Source: Pseudomonadota bacterium
Lineage (GTDB): Bacteria > Pseudomonadota > Gammaproteobacteria > Steroidobacterales > Steroidobacteraceae
Direction: 5' to 3'
Assembly (NCBI GenBank): GCA_016705325.1
Contig: JADIYJ010000007.1
Span: 124,001-188,000, forward strand
Length of the DNA stretch: 64,000 nt
Shown here: positions 8,082 through 16,823 of the stretch, piece by piece
Numbering within the stretch: the stretch's first letter is position 1
Layout of the letters: the number at the start of each line of letters is the position of its first letter
Notes under the pieces: model-generated
The model's database searches: none
What the model was told of the DNA's origin: nothing
Seen by the model: the letters and a program-made list of their open reading frames with translations, nothing else
Translations under genes and position numbers: made by a program

Positions 8082-9319
8082 CAGCCCGGCTTGCCGTCGA
8101 TGCGTGGCGTAAGGTAGATGCCGCCGACGCGACCCACCCAGACGGCGACGGCGCCGAGCCATAGGGCAATGCTGCCGAGCAGGAACCACTGCACTGCGCC
8201 TGGAGCCGTAACGACTTCGCTCAGCACCCGGCTCGCTGCGCCCAGTTGCAGCGCAACGAAGCAGGCTACCGTGATGCGATCCATGCTCAGCGGCCGGCCG
8301 GAATGTCCCATCGTCACGCGCGTCACCATCGCGACCAGCATGCCGCCGAAGAATCCCATGCCGAGGGCGTGGATCGGCGCGCGCCCGAGGGCCCAGGCGC
8401 CCGTCAGGGCGAAGGCGCCGTCGCGGACGGTCTGCAACAGCAGCGCGATCGGCAGCCATGCGAAGCCGGCGTACAGAGTCCACAGCAAGGGATTGCCCCG
8501 CGCGCGCAATGACGTCCAGCGCAGTGCGCACCGCGCTGTGAGCAGGAAGACAGCAGCGTCCACGACCGGCAGCGCTGCGAGCGCGCCTGCCGTACCAAGG
8601 AGCAGCCGCAGGTAGGCGAGGCCCACCACTGCCACGAGCACCCACGTGGGTTGCCATGGCACGTAGCCCGGGATGGCGCCCTGCGAGAAGAACGGGACCA
8701 TGCGGTGGCATACGGCGAAAAACACCGGCAGCAGCCCGCCCCACAACGAAGCGCGCACCGCGAAGTGCAGCGCGAAATCGTTCGACTCGACCAGGCCGAA
8801 GGCGAAGCCCGCCAGCGCGACGCACTGCACACAGAGTCCGACCAGCACGACGACGGCGTGCGACACGACTTGCGGCGCAGCGAGCAGCACCCGGAACAAT
8901 GACACCGTGCCGAACAGCAGCCCCGCGCCGGTCGCCAGGCAGGCCAGCAGCAGCAACGTGGTTCCCGCGAACGTTCCTGCGAGCCAGAGCAGGGTGCCTG
9001 TCGCGAAGAGCGACGCGGTCGCGACGTACTCGGCCCGCGTGACCAGTGGCCCGTTCATCCAGCGTGGGAACACCGTGAACAGGAAACCGAAAAACATCGT
9101 CGGAAGAACGGCGAACAGCATCAGGTAGGCGTGCGCCCAGATCGGAGCGGGCTGCAATGCCAGCGCGAAAACCGGCGTGCCGGTCGAGCGGGCCACCACG
9201 TGCAGGCCCCACCACGTGCTGGCGGCCAACAGGCTGACCAGCCCGGCGAAGAACAGCGTCCGGTGCGGGGCAGCCAGCAGCGGAATTTCCGGGCTGGCGG
9301 TCGGGTCGTTTGCGCGCAT
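8081..9319 (-). CDS. nnrS: NnrS-family heme-copper membrane protein
   Basis: The 412-residue protein has about 12 membrane helices and the NnrS family features APHRTLFFAG near the start, AYLMLFAVLPTMFFGFLFTVFPRW, FFAVCHRMVPFFSQ and HALGMGFFGGMLVAMVTRVTMGHSGRPL. NnrS proteins help cells withstand nitric oxide and are commonly controlled by NO-responsive Crp/Fnr regulators. Here the gene lies with dnr and nirS, and its stop overlaps the start of the SirB2-like gene by one base. I see no clear FNR/DNR box just upstream; the repeat region begins about 120 bases before it. Confidence 0.92.
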   Translation of the reverse strand: MRANDPTASPEIPLLAAPHRTLFFAGLVSLLAASTWWGLHVVARSTGTPVFALALQPAPIWAHAYLMLFAVLPTMFFGFLFTVFPRWMNGPLVTRAEYVATASLFATGTLLWLAGTFAGTTLLLLACLATGAGLLFGTVSLFRVLLAAPQVVSHAVVVLVGLCVQCVALAGFAFGLVESNDFALHFAVRASLWGGLLPVFFAVCHRMVPFFSQGAIPGYVPWQPTWVLVAVVGLAYLRLLLGTAGALAALPVVDAAVFLLTARCALRWTSLRARGNPLLWTLYAGFAWLPIALLLQTVRDGAFALTGAWALGRAPIHALGMGFFGGMLVAMVTRVTMGHSGRPLSMDRITVACFVALQLGAASRVLSEVVTAPGAVQWFLLGSIALWLGAVAVWVGRVGGIYLTPRIDGKPG

Positions 9320-9436
9320 GAAATACCTTGTGCAGCTGGATGCGGCCGCGGTCCTGTCGAAGCTTAACGTGCCTGCCCGGCCGGTTGCCCGGTCCGCGCC
9401 GATGTCACGGCTGCGGCCCTGTCATGCGCTGGCTGC

Positions 9437-9600
9437 GAGCGATTGATCCGGGGCCTTTCCTCGAGCTTATGAAGGCAGACACGCGCTCGATGTAAGCAAC
9501 CGATCGGGGGCCTTCCCCCGAGCTTGGAAAGGCAGACACGCGCTGGCTGCGAGCGATTGATCCGGGGCCTTTCCCCGAGCTTGGAAAGGCAGATACGCGC
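9437..9600 (-). repeat. 57-bp repeat array, left (minus-oriented, three copies)
   Basis: Three units with an exact 57-base period (equivalent points at 9446, 9503 and 9560) carry a core GGGGCCTT-CCCCGAGCTT and a TTGATCC or CCGATCG edge, followed by AAGGCAGACACGCGCTC. They are reverse complements of the right-hand array. Units 1 and 3 share one edge variant (GCGAGCGATTGATCC); unit 2 has the other (AAGCAACCGATCG). The gap 9320-10025 between nnrS and hemN has no gene; everything in it is accounted for by the two arrays and the spacer between them. Confidence 0.85.
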
Positions 9601-9718
9601 TCGGGGAAAGGCCCCGGATCAATCACTCGCGACACTGCGTCTGCAGCGTCAAGTTCGTTGGAACGCAGACTCGAACCGCAGCGCTCCGATCGCTTTGTGT
9701 CAGGCTGCATGCGCCGTG

Positions 9719-9779
9719 CGAGTCGTCGGGCCTGGGATGCCGCCCGTTCCGGCGTATCGCTGTACCGCCCGACGAGTCG
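9719..9779. repeat. Near-perfect inverted repeat inside the spacer of the two arrays
   Basis: CGAGTCGTCGGGC at 9719-9731 is matched by GCCCGACGAGTCG at 9767-9779, with 12 of 13 positions pairing, around a 35-base loop. It lies in the unique sequence between the opposed 57-bp arrays and may be part of the same element. Confidence 0.55.
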
Positions 9780-9799
9780 TGCAGGCGCCGCGTATCACA

Positions 9800-10017
9800 A
9801 GCAACCGATCGGGGGCCTTCCCCCGAGCGCGTGTCTGCCTTTCCAAGCTCGGGGGAAGGCCCCCGATCGGTTGCTTGCATCGAGCCCGTGTCTGCCTTGC
9901 CAAGTTCAGGGGAAGGCCCCCGATCGGTTGCTTGCATCGAGCGCGTGTCTGCCTTTCCAAGCTCGGGGGAAGGCCCCCGATCGGTTGCTTGCATCGAGCG
10001 CGTGTCTGCCTTTCCGG
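9800..10017 (+). repeat. 57-bp repeat array, right (three full direct copies, one partial, one inverted half)
   Basis: Units start at 9824, 9881, 9938 and 9995 with exact 57-base spacing. Each reads CGAGCGCGTGTCTGCC, then TTTCCAAGCTCGGGGGAAGG, then CCCCCGATCGGTTGCTTGCAT. TCGGGGG-AAGG-CCCCCGA inside each forms a 7-bp hairpin with a four-base loop. The first and third units are nearly identical and the second has a few changes. Bases 9800-9827 are an inverted half unit that faces the array. The last copy is cut off 9 bases before the hemN stop codon. Copies are contiguous with no unique spacers, so this is not a CRISPR. Confidence 0.88.
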
Positions 10018-10025
10018 GCGAAGCG

Positions 10026-11423
10026 TCAGATCGCCTTGCTGAAACGCTGCCCCGACGCCTGCACCGACGGCAGATACGCATCGAAGGCCATCGCGAGGTG
10101 ACGCAGCAGCAGGCGGCCGGACGGCAGCACGCGCAATCCAGGCGCGGCGAATTCCGCGAGGCCGTCCTTGACCATCGGTTCGAGTGCTGCGAGTTCGCTG
10201 GCGAAGTACCGGCGGAAGTCAATGTTGTGGCGCTTCGCGGTGGCGTCGTAGTCGAGCACGCCGTAGCACATGATCTGCTGGATCACGTCGCGGCGGATGA
10301 CGTCGTCGCGCGTCATCGTGTAGCCGCGGTGCACGGGCAGTTCGCCGCGATCGATCGCGCCGTAGTACTCGGGCAGCGTCTTCAGGTTCTGGATGTAGTG
10401 GTCGCCGACCTTGCCGATCGAACTCACGCCGAGGCCCACGAGGTCGCAGTAGCCGCGCGTCGAGTAGCCCTGGAAGTTCCGGTACATCGTGCCGGACTCC
10501 TGCGCCAGCACGAGTTCGTCGTCGGGCAGGGCGAAGTGATCCATGCCGATGTAGATGTAGCCGGCCGCCGAGAGCTTGTCGATCGTGAGCTCGAGCAACT
10601 GCAGGCGCGTCTCGGGCGTGGCGAGGTCCTCGACCTTGATCTGCTTCTGCGGCTTGAACATCTGCGGCAGGTGCGCGTAGGCATACACGGCAAAGCGATT
10701 CGGCCGCGCCGCGAGCACCGTGTCGAGCGTCTTGCTGAAGCCCTGCACCGACTGCTTCGGCAGGCCGTAGATCAGGTCGACGCTGACGGAGTTGAAGCCG
10801 AACTCGCGCGCTTCGCGGATCAACCGCAGCGTGTCGGGCACGGACTGGACGCGGTTCACGGCTTCCTGCACGGCCGGATCGAAGTCCTGGATGCCGAGAC
10901 TGCAGCGGTTGAAGCCGATGCGATACAGATCGCGCAGGGTGTCGGTCGTGATCGTGCGCGGGTCGAGCTCGATCGAATACTCGCGGCCTTCGTCTGACGA
11001 CAGCTGGAAATGCTGCCCCATCTTCTCGACCAGCCGCTCGATTTCGAGCGACGTCAGGAACGTGGGTGTGCCGCCGCCGAAGTGCAGCTGTTCCACGACA
11101 CGGTCGCGATCGTAGAGATCACCCTGCATCTCGATCTCGCGATGCAGCCGGTACAGGTACGCCTCGGCCTTCTCGTGGTTGCGGGTGATCACCTTGGTGC
11201 AGCCGCAGTAGAAGCAAGGGCTCGAGCAGAACGGGATGTGCACGTACAGCGACAGTGGCCGCGGGATCGGGTCCTGGTTGCTGGCCACGGCGACGGCCCG
11301 GTACTCGTTGACGCCGAAACGGTCCGAGAACTGAACGGCCGTCGGGTACGACGTGTAGCGCGGACCGGAGCGGTCGTAGCGGCGGACTAGGTCTTCGTCG
11401 AACCGGATCTGGTGCGAGTTCAT
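10026..11423 (-). CDS. hemN: Oxygen-independent coproporphyrinogen III oxidase
   Basis: This radical SAM enzyme converts coproporphyrinogen III to protoporphyrinogen IX without oxygen, supplying heme for anaerobic cytochromes. The 465-residue protein has the iron-sulfur motif at Cys66, Cys70 and Cys73 (CSSPCFYCGC, with the family's fourth Cys at 75), SAM-binding HFGGGTP, and the HemN features GFNRCSLGIQDFDP, VSVDLIYGLP, FALPDDELV, NFQGYSTRG and GVSSIG. The start at 11423 matches family length. A longer in-frame reading upstream is antisense to the next gene. An FNR/DNR box lies 65 bases upstream, in line with anaerobic induction with nirS. Confidence 0.96.
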   Translation of the reverse strand: MNSHQIRFDEDLVRRYDRSGPRYTSYPTAVQFSDRFGVNEYRAVAVASNQDPIPRPLSLYVHIPFCSSPCFYCGCTKVITRNHEKAEAYLYRLHREIEMQGDLYDRDRVVEQLHFGGGTPTFLTSLEIERLVEKMGQHFQLSSDEGREYSIELDPRTITTDTLRDLYRIGFNRCSLGIQDFDPAVQEAVNRVQSVPDTLRLIREAREFGFNSVSVDLIYGLPKQSVQGFSKTLDTVLAARPNRFAVYAYAHLPQMFKPQKQIKVEDLATPETRLQLLELTIDKLSAAGYIYIGMDHFALPDDELVLAQESGTMYRNFQGYSTRGYCDLVGLGVSSIGKVGDHYIQNLKTLPEYYGAIDRGELPVHRGYTMTRDDVIRRDVIQQIMCYGVLDYDATAKRHNIDFRRYFASELAALEPMVKDGLAEFAAPGLRVLPSGRLLLRHLAMAFDAYLPSVQASGQRFSKAI

Positions 11424-11481
11424 CGGCGTTCCTGCGCTGTCGGGAGCGGAATCAGCCTGCTGCCTGACCCGCCCATCTGCC

Positions 11482-11495
11482 TTGATGTGCGTCAA
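11482..11495 (-). promoter_or_regulatory. FNR/DNR box of hemN
   Basis: TTGATGTGCGTCAA is a palindromic FNR/DNR site centred 65 bases before the hemN start. It lies about 160 bases before the divergent ferredoxin reductase gene, so hemN is the likely target. Confidence 0.75.
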
Positions 11496-11651
11496 GGATG
11501 AGAATTTGTCTAAGCTGGGGCAAGCTTTCAAGCCGAATCTTCCGCAGCCGTTGCGGTAAATCCTCCGCAGTTCCGGCCGGAGCATCATCTGCTCGTGGGG
11601 CAAGGCGACCGATCCGCTAGAATTCGCGGAGTTTTGCCGGAGGTTCCCCCC

Positions 11652-12701
11652 TTGACTGTACCCAGCACCCTTGTCACCCCCATCGAGACCGATGCCCTGA
11701 TCGTCGGCGCCGGCCCCGCCGGCCTGTTCCAGGTCTTCGAACTCGGCCTGCTCGGCATCAAGAGCCACGTCGTCGACACCCTGCAGCACCCGGGCGGCCA
11801 GTGTGCTGAGTTGTACCCCGACAAGCCGATCTACGATATCCCGGCGCTGCCCGTCTGCGGTGCGCAGGAGCTCGTCGATCGCCTCATGCAGCAGATCGCC
11901 CCGATGTGCCCCGTGTTCCATTTTGGCGAGGAGGTGGCCGAGCTGGTGAAGCGGGACGACGGCCGTTTTTTCCTGCGCACGTCGGCCGGCACCGAATTCC
12001 TGGCCAGGACAGTCGTGATCGCCGCCGGCCTCGGTTCGTTCCAGCCGCGCCGCCTCGGCGTCGAGGGCTGCGACGCTTTCGAGGACCGGCAGGTGCACTA
12101 CCGGGTGCGCAGCGCAGCCGAATTTGCCGGCCAGCGGCTCGTGATTTTCGGCGGCGGCGACTCGGCGCTCGACTGGGTCATCGACCTGAACGGCAAGGCA
12201 AAGAGCATCGTGCACGTGCATCGCCGCAACGAGTTCAAGGCGGCGCCCGCGTCGGTCGCGCGCATGCGTGAACTGGTGGCGGCCGGCACGATGGAATACG
12301 TCGAAGGCATCGCCTCCGGCATTGCGGTCGAGGCGGGCCGGCTCACCGGCGTGACCATCAAGCACACGGATGGCAGGACGCAGGACGTCGCGGCCGATCA
12401 CCTGCTGGCGTTCTTCGGCCTGCATCCGAAGCTCGGCCCGATCGCCGAGTGGGGCTTCGAACTGGAGAAGAAGGCGATCAAGGTCGACACCGCCAGATTC
12501 CAGACCAGCATTCCCGGGATTTTTGCGATCGGCGACATCAACACCTACCCGGGCAAGAAGAAGCTCATCCTGAGCGGCTTCCACGAAGCCGCGCTGGCGG
12601 CCTTCGCCATCGCGGAGCACTTGAATCCCGCGAAGAAGGTGCACCTGCAGTACACGACGACCAGCCCGATCATGCAGAAGCGGCTCGGCGTCACCGAGTG
12701 A
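11652..12701 (+). CDS. Ferredoxin--NADP reductase, thioredoxin-reductase-like type
   Basis: This flavoprotein moves electrons between NADPH and ferredoxin. The 349-residue protein has an FAD-binding GAGPAG motif at 19-24, a second nucleotide motif FGGGDSALDW at about 166-175, HRRNEFKA for NADP, and a C-terminal FAD-contact sequence AIGDINTYPGKKK. The CxxC pair of thioredoxin reductase is missing, as expected for the TrxB-like ferredoxin reductases. The TTG at 11652 is chosen because GGAGG stands 8 bases before it; the in-frame ATG at 11595 has no such site. An adrenodoxin-type ferredoxin encoded at 52.5 kb could be a partner, but that is a guess. Confidence 0.88.
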   Translation: MTVPSTLVTPIETDALIVGAGPAGLFQVFELGLLGIKSHVVDTLQHPGGQCAELYPDKPIYDIPALPVCGAQELVDRLMQQIAPMCPVFHFGEEVAELVKRDDGRFFLRTSAGTEFLARTVVIAAGLGSFQPRRLGVEGCDAFEDRQVHYRVRSAAEFAGQRLVIFGGGDSALDWVIDLNGKAKSIVHVHRRNEFKAAPASVARMRELVAAGTMEYVEGIASGIAVEAGRLTGVTIKHTDGRTQDVAADHLLAFFGLHPKLGPIAEWGFELEKKAIKVDTARFQTSIPGIFAIGDINTYPGKKKLILSGFHEAALAAFAIAEHLNPAKKVHLQYTTTSPIMQKRLGVTE

Positions 12702-12708
12702 TCGCCGC

Positions 12709-13566
12709 ATGAGCACGGTGCTCGCCGACCTGCTCCAGCTGCTCGACCTCGAGCGGCTGGAGATCAACCTGTTCCGGGGTGTCAGCCGCGACATCGGCAG
12801 TCCGCAGGTGTTCGGCGGGCAGGTGCTCGGGCAGGCGCTGATGGCCGCGAGCCGCACGGTCGAGCCCGGTCGCGCGGCACATTCGCTGCACTCGTATTTC
12901 CTGCGGCGCGGCGACTTCGACGCGCCGATCGTCTACGAGGTGGATCGCAGCCGCGACGGTGTGAGCTTCACCAACCGTCGCGTCGTCGCGATCCAGCACG
13001 GCCAGCAGATCTTCCACCTTTCCGCGTCGTTCCAGCGGGAGGAGCAGGGCCCCGACCACCAGGTCGCCGCGCCAGTGGTCACGCCGCCGGAGAACTTGCC
13101 CGACCTGACGTCCTTGGTGCGCCGGCGGCTGCCGGAGATGCCCGAACAGATGCAGCGCTTCTGGGAGCGCGACCGGCCCTTCGAATTCCGCTCCGTCGAG
13201 CCGGTGCAGGATGGCACGCCGCGTCCCGGCGTGCGCCATCTCTGGTTCCGGCTGGCGGGACGGTGCCCGGCCGACGCCGTGCTGCACCGCTGCTTGCTGG
13301 CTTACGTGTCGGACTTCCACCTGCTCGAAACAGCCACCTTGCCGCACGGGCATTCGTATCACACCGGTGGCCTGCTGCTCGCCAGTCTCGATCACGGCAT
13401 GTGGTTTCACCGCCCGTTCCGCATCGACGACTGGCTGCTGTACGCGCTGATCAGTCCGAGCAGCAGCGGGGCCCGTGGCATGGCTTTCGGCCGCATCTTC
13501 GACCGCGCCGGCCGACTCGTGGCCAGCTCGGCTCAGGAAGGCCTGATGCGCGTGCGCGCAGGCTGA
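12709..13566 (+). CDS. tesB: Acyl-CoA thioesterase II
   Basis: TesB hydrolyses medium and long acyl-CoAs to free acids. The 285-residue length equals the family norm. A double hot-dog fold is shown by GSPQVFGGQVLGQALMAASRTV, HSLHSYFLRRGD, FTNRRVVAIQHG and FHLSASFQ in the first half, and by HRCLLAYVSDFHLLETA, SLDHGMWFHRPFRIDDWLLY and GRIFDRAGRLVAS in the second. The Asp of YVSDF is the expected catalytic residue. The gene starts 7 bases after the ferredoxin reductase stop, so the two are probably co-transcribed. The DUF748 gene converges on it from the other strand. Confidence 0.94.
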   Translation: MSTVLADLLQLLDLERLEINLFRGVSRDIGSPQVFGGQVLGQALMAASRTVEPGRAAHSLHSYFLRRGDFDAPIVYEVDRSRDGVSFTNRRVVAIQHGQQIFHLSASFQREEQGPDHQVAAPVVTPPENLPDLTSLVRRRLPEMPEQMQRFWERDRPFEFRSVEPVQDGTPRPGVRHLWFRLAGRCPADAVLHRCLLAYVSDFHLLETATLPHGHSYHTGGLLLASLDHGMWFHRPFRIDDWLLYALISPSSSGARGMAFGRIFDRAGRLVASSAQEGLMRVRAG

Positions 13567-13575
13567 ATCGCGGCC

Positions 13576-16500
13576 TTACTTCACCGCGAGCTCGAGTCGT
13601 ACCTGCTGCTCATTGGCCGAGACCTTGCCGTCACGCGCGAAGAAGACGCGCGCCGGCGGCAGGCCCGTGTCCGTGACGAGGGCGTGCTGCACGGCCGTGC
13701 CGCGCTGCTGCCCGAGCTGGTCCAGATCGCGCGGTTCGGCGACGGAGCGGGCGCGGCTCTCCCGCTCGAGCCAGGCCAGGCGAGCCTGCCCGGCCTGCGC
13801 CCTGGCTTCCTTGCGCGACACCTCGTCCGCCGGCTTGTCCAGCTCGGGCACGACGGGCTCGGCGCCTGTCAGCTGCGTGTAGAGCGTCGTCAGCACCTTG
13901 TCCTGTTGCGCGGGTGACAACGTGGCGAACGCCGGCACCGGCGCCGACCCGTCAGCGTGCTTCCTGCCGAGCAACGCCTGGCGCATCGCCGCCTGCAACT
14001 CGCGCTGATAACGAGCGTCGGCCAGCGCCGCACCGTCGAGCGCTGCATCCGCACCGATCGGGACCTCGAGCCGCAAGTCCGGCTTCGGGGCGAGGCTCCT
14101 GCCCAGCGCACCGAGGCGCTCTGCAGCGGCCGGATCGAGGGCGGCCGAGCCCGCCGCGAAGTCGATGAACTGCGCTTCCTCGGCACCCTTGAACAGCGCC
14201 CCGAGCGCCTTGAACGGCGCCGTCACCGCTTTCGCCAGGATGTTCTTGATGATCTGCCAGACGATCGGACCGACGCGGAACGACGGGTCGTCGATCGTGC
14301 CGCTCACCGGGATGTCGAGGTTGATGACGCCGTCGGCATCCTTGAGCAGCGAAGTCGCAAACTTCACGGGCAGCGTCGCTTCTGCCTTGCCCGCGGTGGC
14401 CTCGCCCCACTCGAGCTGGTCGATGCGAATCTTGTGCTGCGCCTCGAGCTTGCGGTGGTCGATCCGGTAGTGCAGGTCGGTGAACAACTTGCCCTTGGCG
14501 ATGTTGTAGCCCGCGAACTTGCCCGAATAGGGATTGAAGACGGGCAGCGAGATGTTTTCGAACTTGAGCACGATGTCGGTGAAACGTTCGTACGCGAACG
14601 GCTGGATCGTGCCGGCGATCAGCACCGGCGAAAATTCGCTGATCCTGCCGTCGAGCTTGACCGTCGCGTGCGAGTTCGGATCGCTCGACATCCCGCTGAT
14701 CGCGCCGTTGAGCAAACCGATTGCGGCGGCGAAATTCGGCTGCACGCTGAAGTCCGCGAAGTCCATCGTGCCGTCTACGACCTGCACCTCGCGGATGCGG
14801 ATCGGCATCCCGGCTTCCCTGAGTTCCGGCGGCGCCGCCGCGGCTGCGAGCTTGCGAGCCTTGGCGGCCTCTTTCTCGGCCTGCTTTTCTGCCCGGATCC
14901 CGGCACGCGTCTGCTTGCGCTGGGACCTGGCCTCCTGCGCTGCCCGGTCGGCCTTGGCCTGTGCCACGGCAGCGGCCGTGCCCTGCGGATCAAACACTGC
15001 GGAGACGTTCAGCACGGCGTCGGAACTCACGATCACCCGGGCGAACGGTTTCACGACGCGCACGCGCTCGATGCCGAGCGAGTCGGGAGCCAGCGCGAAT
15101 TTCAGTTTCGAGAGTTCGACGCGCTCGAAATTGAGGAAGTCCTGCTCCAGCGCGTTGTCGATCGACTTGAAGTCGGCGATCACGGCGTCACCGGTGAAGC
15201 TCATTTGCGGCCTGCCGGAGTTCGGCGGCGCCAGGGCAAACCTGCCTGTCGCCCCGACCGTGCCTTGCTTGATGGTGAGGTCGGTCGTGCCGTTGGCATA
15301 CGGTTGCAGGGCCTGCAGCGGCAACCCGGCGAGGTCGATGTCGACGTCCGCCGCGAAGGGTTCCGGCACGACTTTGCCGTTGCCCGTCAGTTTCGCAGTG
15401 CCGTTGATCGTCGCATCGAACTTCACCGGCAGCGGCTGCGACAGCTCGAGGCTGGCATTGTTCGCCGTCACGGCAAGGGAGGACAGTTCGAAACGCGCCA
15501 CTGGCGTGACGGCACGGTCTTCGTAGCTTACGGCCGCATCGCGCAGCATGAGGTTCGCGACCGTCACGGTCCAGGGTGCGGCGGGCGCGGTGGGTACGGC
15601 GGCGGGCTCGCCTGCTTGCACGGCTGCCGACGTCGCGCTGGCGACAGATGCATCCGGCGCTGCCGCAGCAGCAGGCTGTGCAGCGAACAGCTGATCGATA
15701 TTCAGCGTGCCATCCGGCATCGTCCAGACCGCGGCTTTGACGCCGTCAGCCGCGATCGTCCCCAGCGCAACAGTGTTGGCCGGCATGGCGATCCTGGTGT
15801 CGCTGATCATGACTGCCGGCACCGTGACATAGTCCTCGGCGAGACCACGCGCGCGCAGGCTCAGGTCGTCAAAATGCATCAGCGGCAAGCGCAGGTCGAG
15901 CTGCAGGGTCTCGTCCAGTACTGCCTTGTACGAACCCCGCAGGTCCATTTCACCCTGTGGAATGACGAAAGGCAGTTCGACGCCTGCGACCTCGAGCACG
16001 CCCGGCACGTTCAGGTTCGTGATCGCGAGTTCGCCCGTCGAGGAAATCTGCGGTTCGAGCGCGAACTTGCCGTGCCATTCCAGCAATTCGGCGTTCTGTG
16101 TCTTCGCCGTGAGCCCGAACGCGCCGCCTTCCGCCGTAGTCCTGAAGTTTTCGAGCTTGAAGTCGACCGGCGTGAACTGCCGTTCGAGCGGCACCCGCCG
16201 GGTCAGGTCCGCGAACTGCACGGTGCCATCACCGAGCGCGAACTGCTGGATCCAGACGGCAGGTAGAGGTTCGTCTGCGTCCTCCTCGGCGGGCAGGGCA
16301 AGATCCGCCAGGTTGACCGAGCCGTCGGGGCGGATCACGGTGCGCGCCAGCGGTGCATCGAGCTGCACGTCCTTGAAGACGTACGCCCGCTGCCACAGCG
16401 ACGACAGCTCGAAATCGACGAAGAACCGGCGGAACGCCAGCATCGGCTGGCCGTCCGTGTCGGGCAGGGACAGGTCCTTGATTTCGGCTTGCAGCTTGAA

Positions 16501-16680
16501 CGGGTCGATGCGGATCTCGCCGAGCGCCAGTTCGCGCCCGTATTTCTCGCGAACGAAGTCCGTTGCCTGGCTGCGCACGATGCGGGGTGCGGCGTAGAAG
16601 CCGAGCACGGCATACAGGCCGAGCAGCACCAGCGCGACTGCCGCGGCCCAGAACCACTTGGATTTCAGGATGTTCCCCAC
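13576..16680 (-). CDS. Large DUF748/AsmA-like envelope protein
   Basis: The protein of about 1,030 residues has one N-terminal membrane helix (FWAAAVALVLLGLYAVLGFYA) and then a long periplasmic part. That part contains repeated AsmA-like beta segments such as FFVDFELSSLWQRAYVFKDVQLD, FELSSLAVTANN and KGKLFTDLHYRIDHRKLEAQHKI, the DUF748 hallmark. A charged Ala/Lys/Arg-rich coiled stretch (QAKADRAAQEARSQRKQTR) interrupts it near residue 600. AsmA-like proteins are thought to bridge the two membranes and to move or organise phospholipids; the job here is unproven. The GTG at 16680 is preferred (GGAAGG 7 bases upstream). An ATG at 16731 would add 17 residues. Confidence 0.82.
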   Translation of the reverse strand: MGNILKSKWFWAAAVALVLLGLYAVLGFYAAPRIVRSQATDFVREKYGRELALGEIRIDPFKLQAEIKDLSLPDTDGQPMLAFRRFFVDFELSSLWQRAYVFKDVQLDAPLARTVIRPDGSVNLADLALPAEEDADEPLPAVWIQQFALGDGTVQFADLTRRVPLERQFTPVDFKLENFRTTAEGGAFGLTAKTQNAELLEWHGKFALEPQISSTGELAITNLNVPGVLEVAGVELPFVIPQGEMDLRGSYKAVLDETLQLDLRLPLMHFDDLSLRARGLAEDYVTVPAVMISDTRIAMPANTVALGTIAADGVKAAVWTMPDGTLNIDQLFAAQPAAAAAPDASVASATSAAVQAGEPAAVPTAPAAPWTVTVANLMLRDAAVSYEDRAVTPVARFELSSLAVTANNASLELSQPLPVKFDATINGTAKLTGNGKVVPEPFAADVDIDLAGLPLQALQPYANGTTDLTIKQGTVGATGRFALAPPNSGRPQMSFTGDAVIADFKSIDNALEQDFLNFERVELSKLKFALAPDSLGIERVRVVKPFARVIVSSDAVLNVSAVFDPQGTAAAVAQAKADRAAQEARSQRKQTRAGIRAEKQAEKEAAKARKLAAAAAPPELREAGMPIRIREVQVVDGTMDFADFSVQPNFAAAIGLLNGAISGMSSDPNSHATVKLDGRISEFSPVLIAGTIQPFAYERFTDIVLKFENISLPVFNPYSGKFAGYNIAKGKLFTDLHYRIDHRKLEAQHKIRIDQLEWGEATAGKAEATLPVKFATSLLKDADGVINLDIPVSGTIDDPSFRVGPIVWQIIKNILAKAVTAPFKALGALFKGAEEAQFIDFAAGSAALDPAAAERLGALGRSLAPKPDLRLEVPIGADAALDGAALADARYQRELQAAMRQALLGRKHADGSAPVPAFATLSPAQQDKVLTTLYTQLTGAEPVVPELDKPADEVSRKEARAQAGQARLAWLERESRARSVAEPRDLDQLGQQRGTAVQHALVTDTGLPPARVFFARDGKVSANEQQVRLELAVK

Positions 16681-16823
16681 GCGCGCACCTTCCAGTTTCG
16701 CGCACTTTAGGCACGAACGCGGGTCGCTCACAAGCGCAACCGGACCCGCCGTGAGCCCGCGGTGCCGGCGCAGCCGCGGGTGGTCGCGGGACCGGGGAAA
16801 AGATTCCCTGCCGGCGATTGGTT

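Noticed and set aside
9441..9460. FNR/DNR box in the repeat units (TTGATCC)
   Set aside because: Only the left half site is present; the right half is missing in all copies, so it is not a proper box.
9437..10017. CRISPR array
   Set aside because: The 57-base units are contiguous with no unique spacers, they occur in both orientations, and no cas gene is near.
11424..12857. A long minus-strand extension upstream of HemN (giving 943 residues)
   Set aside because: The extra part is antisense to the ferredoxin reductase gene; HemN family length and the first motifs fit a start at 11423.
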